Source: Marinobacter szutsaonensis (GTDB taxonomy: Bacteria; Pseudomonadota; Gammaproteobacteria; Pseudomonadales; Oleiphilaceae). From it: 64,000 nucleotides of DNA. The notes under the pieces were generated by a model. It ran no database searches. It was given only the letters and a program-made list of their open reading frames with translations, and was not told the DNA's origin. The stretch lies in the NCBI RefSeq assembly GCF_039523335.1, contig NZ_BAAAFC010000002.1, positions 562,848 to 626,847 of the forward strand, in the 5' to 3' direction. A program made the translations under genes and the position numbers. How positions within the stretch are numbered: the stretch's first letter is position 1; each line of letters begins with the position of its first letter. This document shows positions 63,978 to 64,000 of the stretch, piece after piece.

Positions 63978-64000
63978 GCGCACCACTTCTGAGGGACAAG

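Overview
The window looks like chromosomal backbone from a marine gammaproteobacterium, most probably Marinobacter or a close relative. The main grounds are a 661-residue two-domain fatty acyl-CoA reductase of the type characterised from Marinobacter aquaeolei VT8, a Pseudomonas-like gene order yciK-mupP-ubiG-mtaD-mtnA, G+C-rich codon use, and many genes typical of Pseudomonadales/Alteromonadales. I could not run a database search, so genus and family assignments come from recognised motifs and gene order.

Layout. 1-6.3 kb: the end of an SstT-type transporter, a shikimate-kinase-like enzyme, a short-chain dehydrogenase, a NYN-nuclease/LOTUS protein, a glycine-rich lipoprotein, and eutBC (ethanolamine ammonia-lyase) with no microcompartment genes. 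6.6-11 kb: a second small lipoprotein and a response regulator - FecR protein - histidine kinase operon. 11-15 kb: topB, bolA, yciO and gloC. 15.1-20.9 kb: a four-gene MksBEFG/Wadjet-like condensin operon in the order toprim - SMC - kleisin - KITE, with every junction overlapping by 8 nt. 20.9-28.7 kb: a diguanylate cyclase, an esterase, a c-type haem protein, tRNA-Arg(CCT), paired TIGR04283/TIGR04282-type sugar transferases and a pitrilysin. 29-32 kb: the fatty acyl-CoA reductase behind two matching operator-like dyads, then rnt. 32-37 kb: pyrC, and an HDAC-family deacetylase divergent from a Pat-type protein acetyltransferase. 37.1-37.3 kb: a REP-like palindrome cluster. 37.3-47.3 kb: rdgC, yaaA, yciK, mupP, ubiG, mtaD, mtnA, an XRE-like regulator and prc. 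47.5-54.2 kb: a beta-oxidation pair, a large DUF349 coiled-coil protein and recX. 54.2-63.8 kb: mltF, purL, a NIF3-like protein, two NUDIX hydrolases, a gamma-carbonic anhydrase, DUF1289 and purT. The window closes with a strong sigma70-type promoter that reads out of it.

How the genes fit together. Most of the content is housekeeping: nucleotide synthesis (pyrC, purL, purT), ubiquinone (ubiG), methylthioadenosine salvage (mtaD, mtnA), cell-wall turnover (mltF, mupP, prc), and lipid degradation or wax-ester chemistry (thiolase and FadB/J-type enzyme; fatty acyl-CoA reductase). The best candidate for an unusual system is the condensin/toprim operon, whose gene order differs from the usual jetABCD or mksFEB(G) layouts and whose toprim subunit is short. 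Other points of interest are the acetylase/deacetylase divergent pair, the paired dyads before the acyl-CoA reductase, the REP-like cluster, a DnaA-box dyad near 60.28 kb, and the FecR-linked two-component operon. I saw no integrase, transposase, prophage or CRISPR array.
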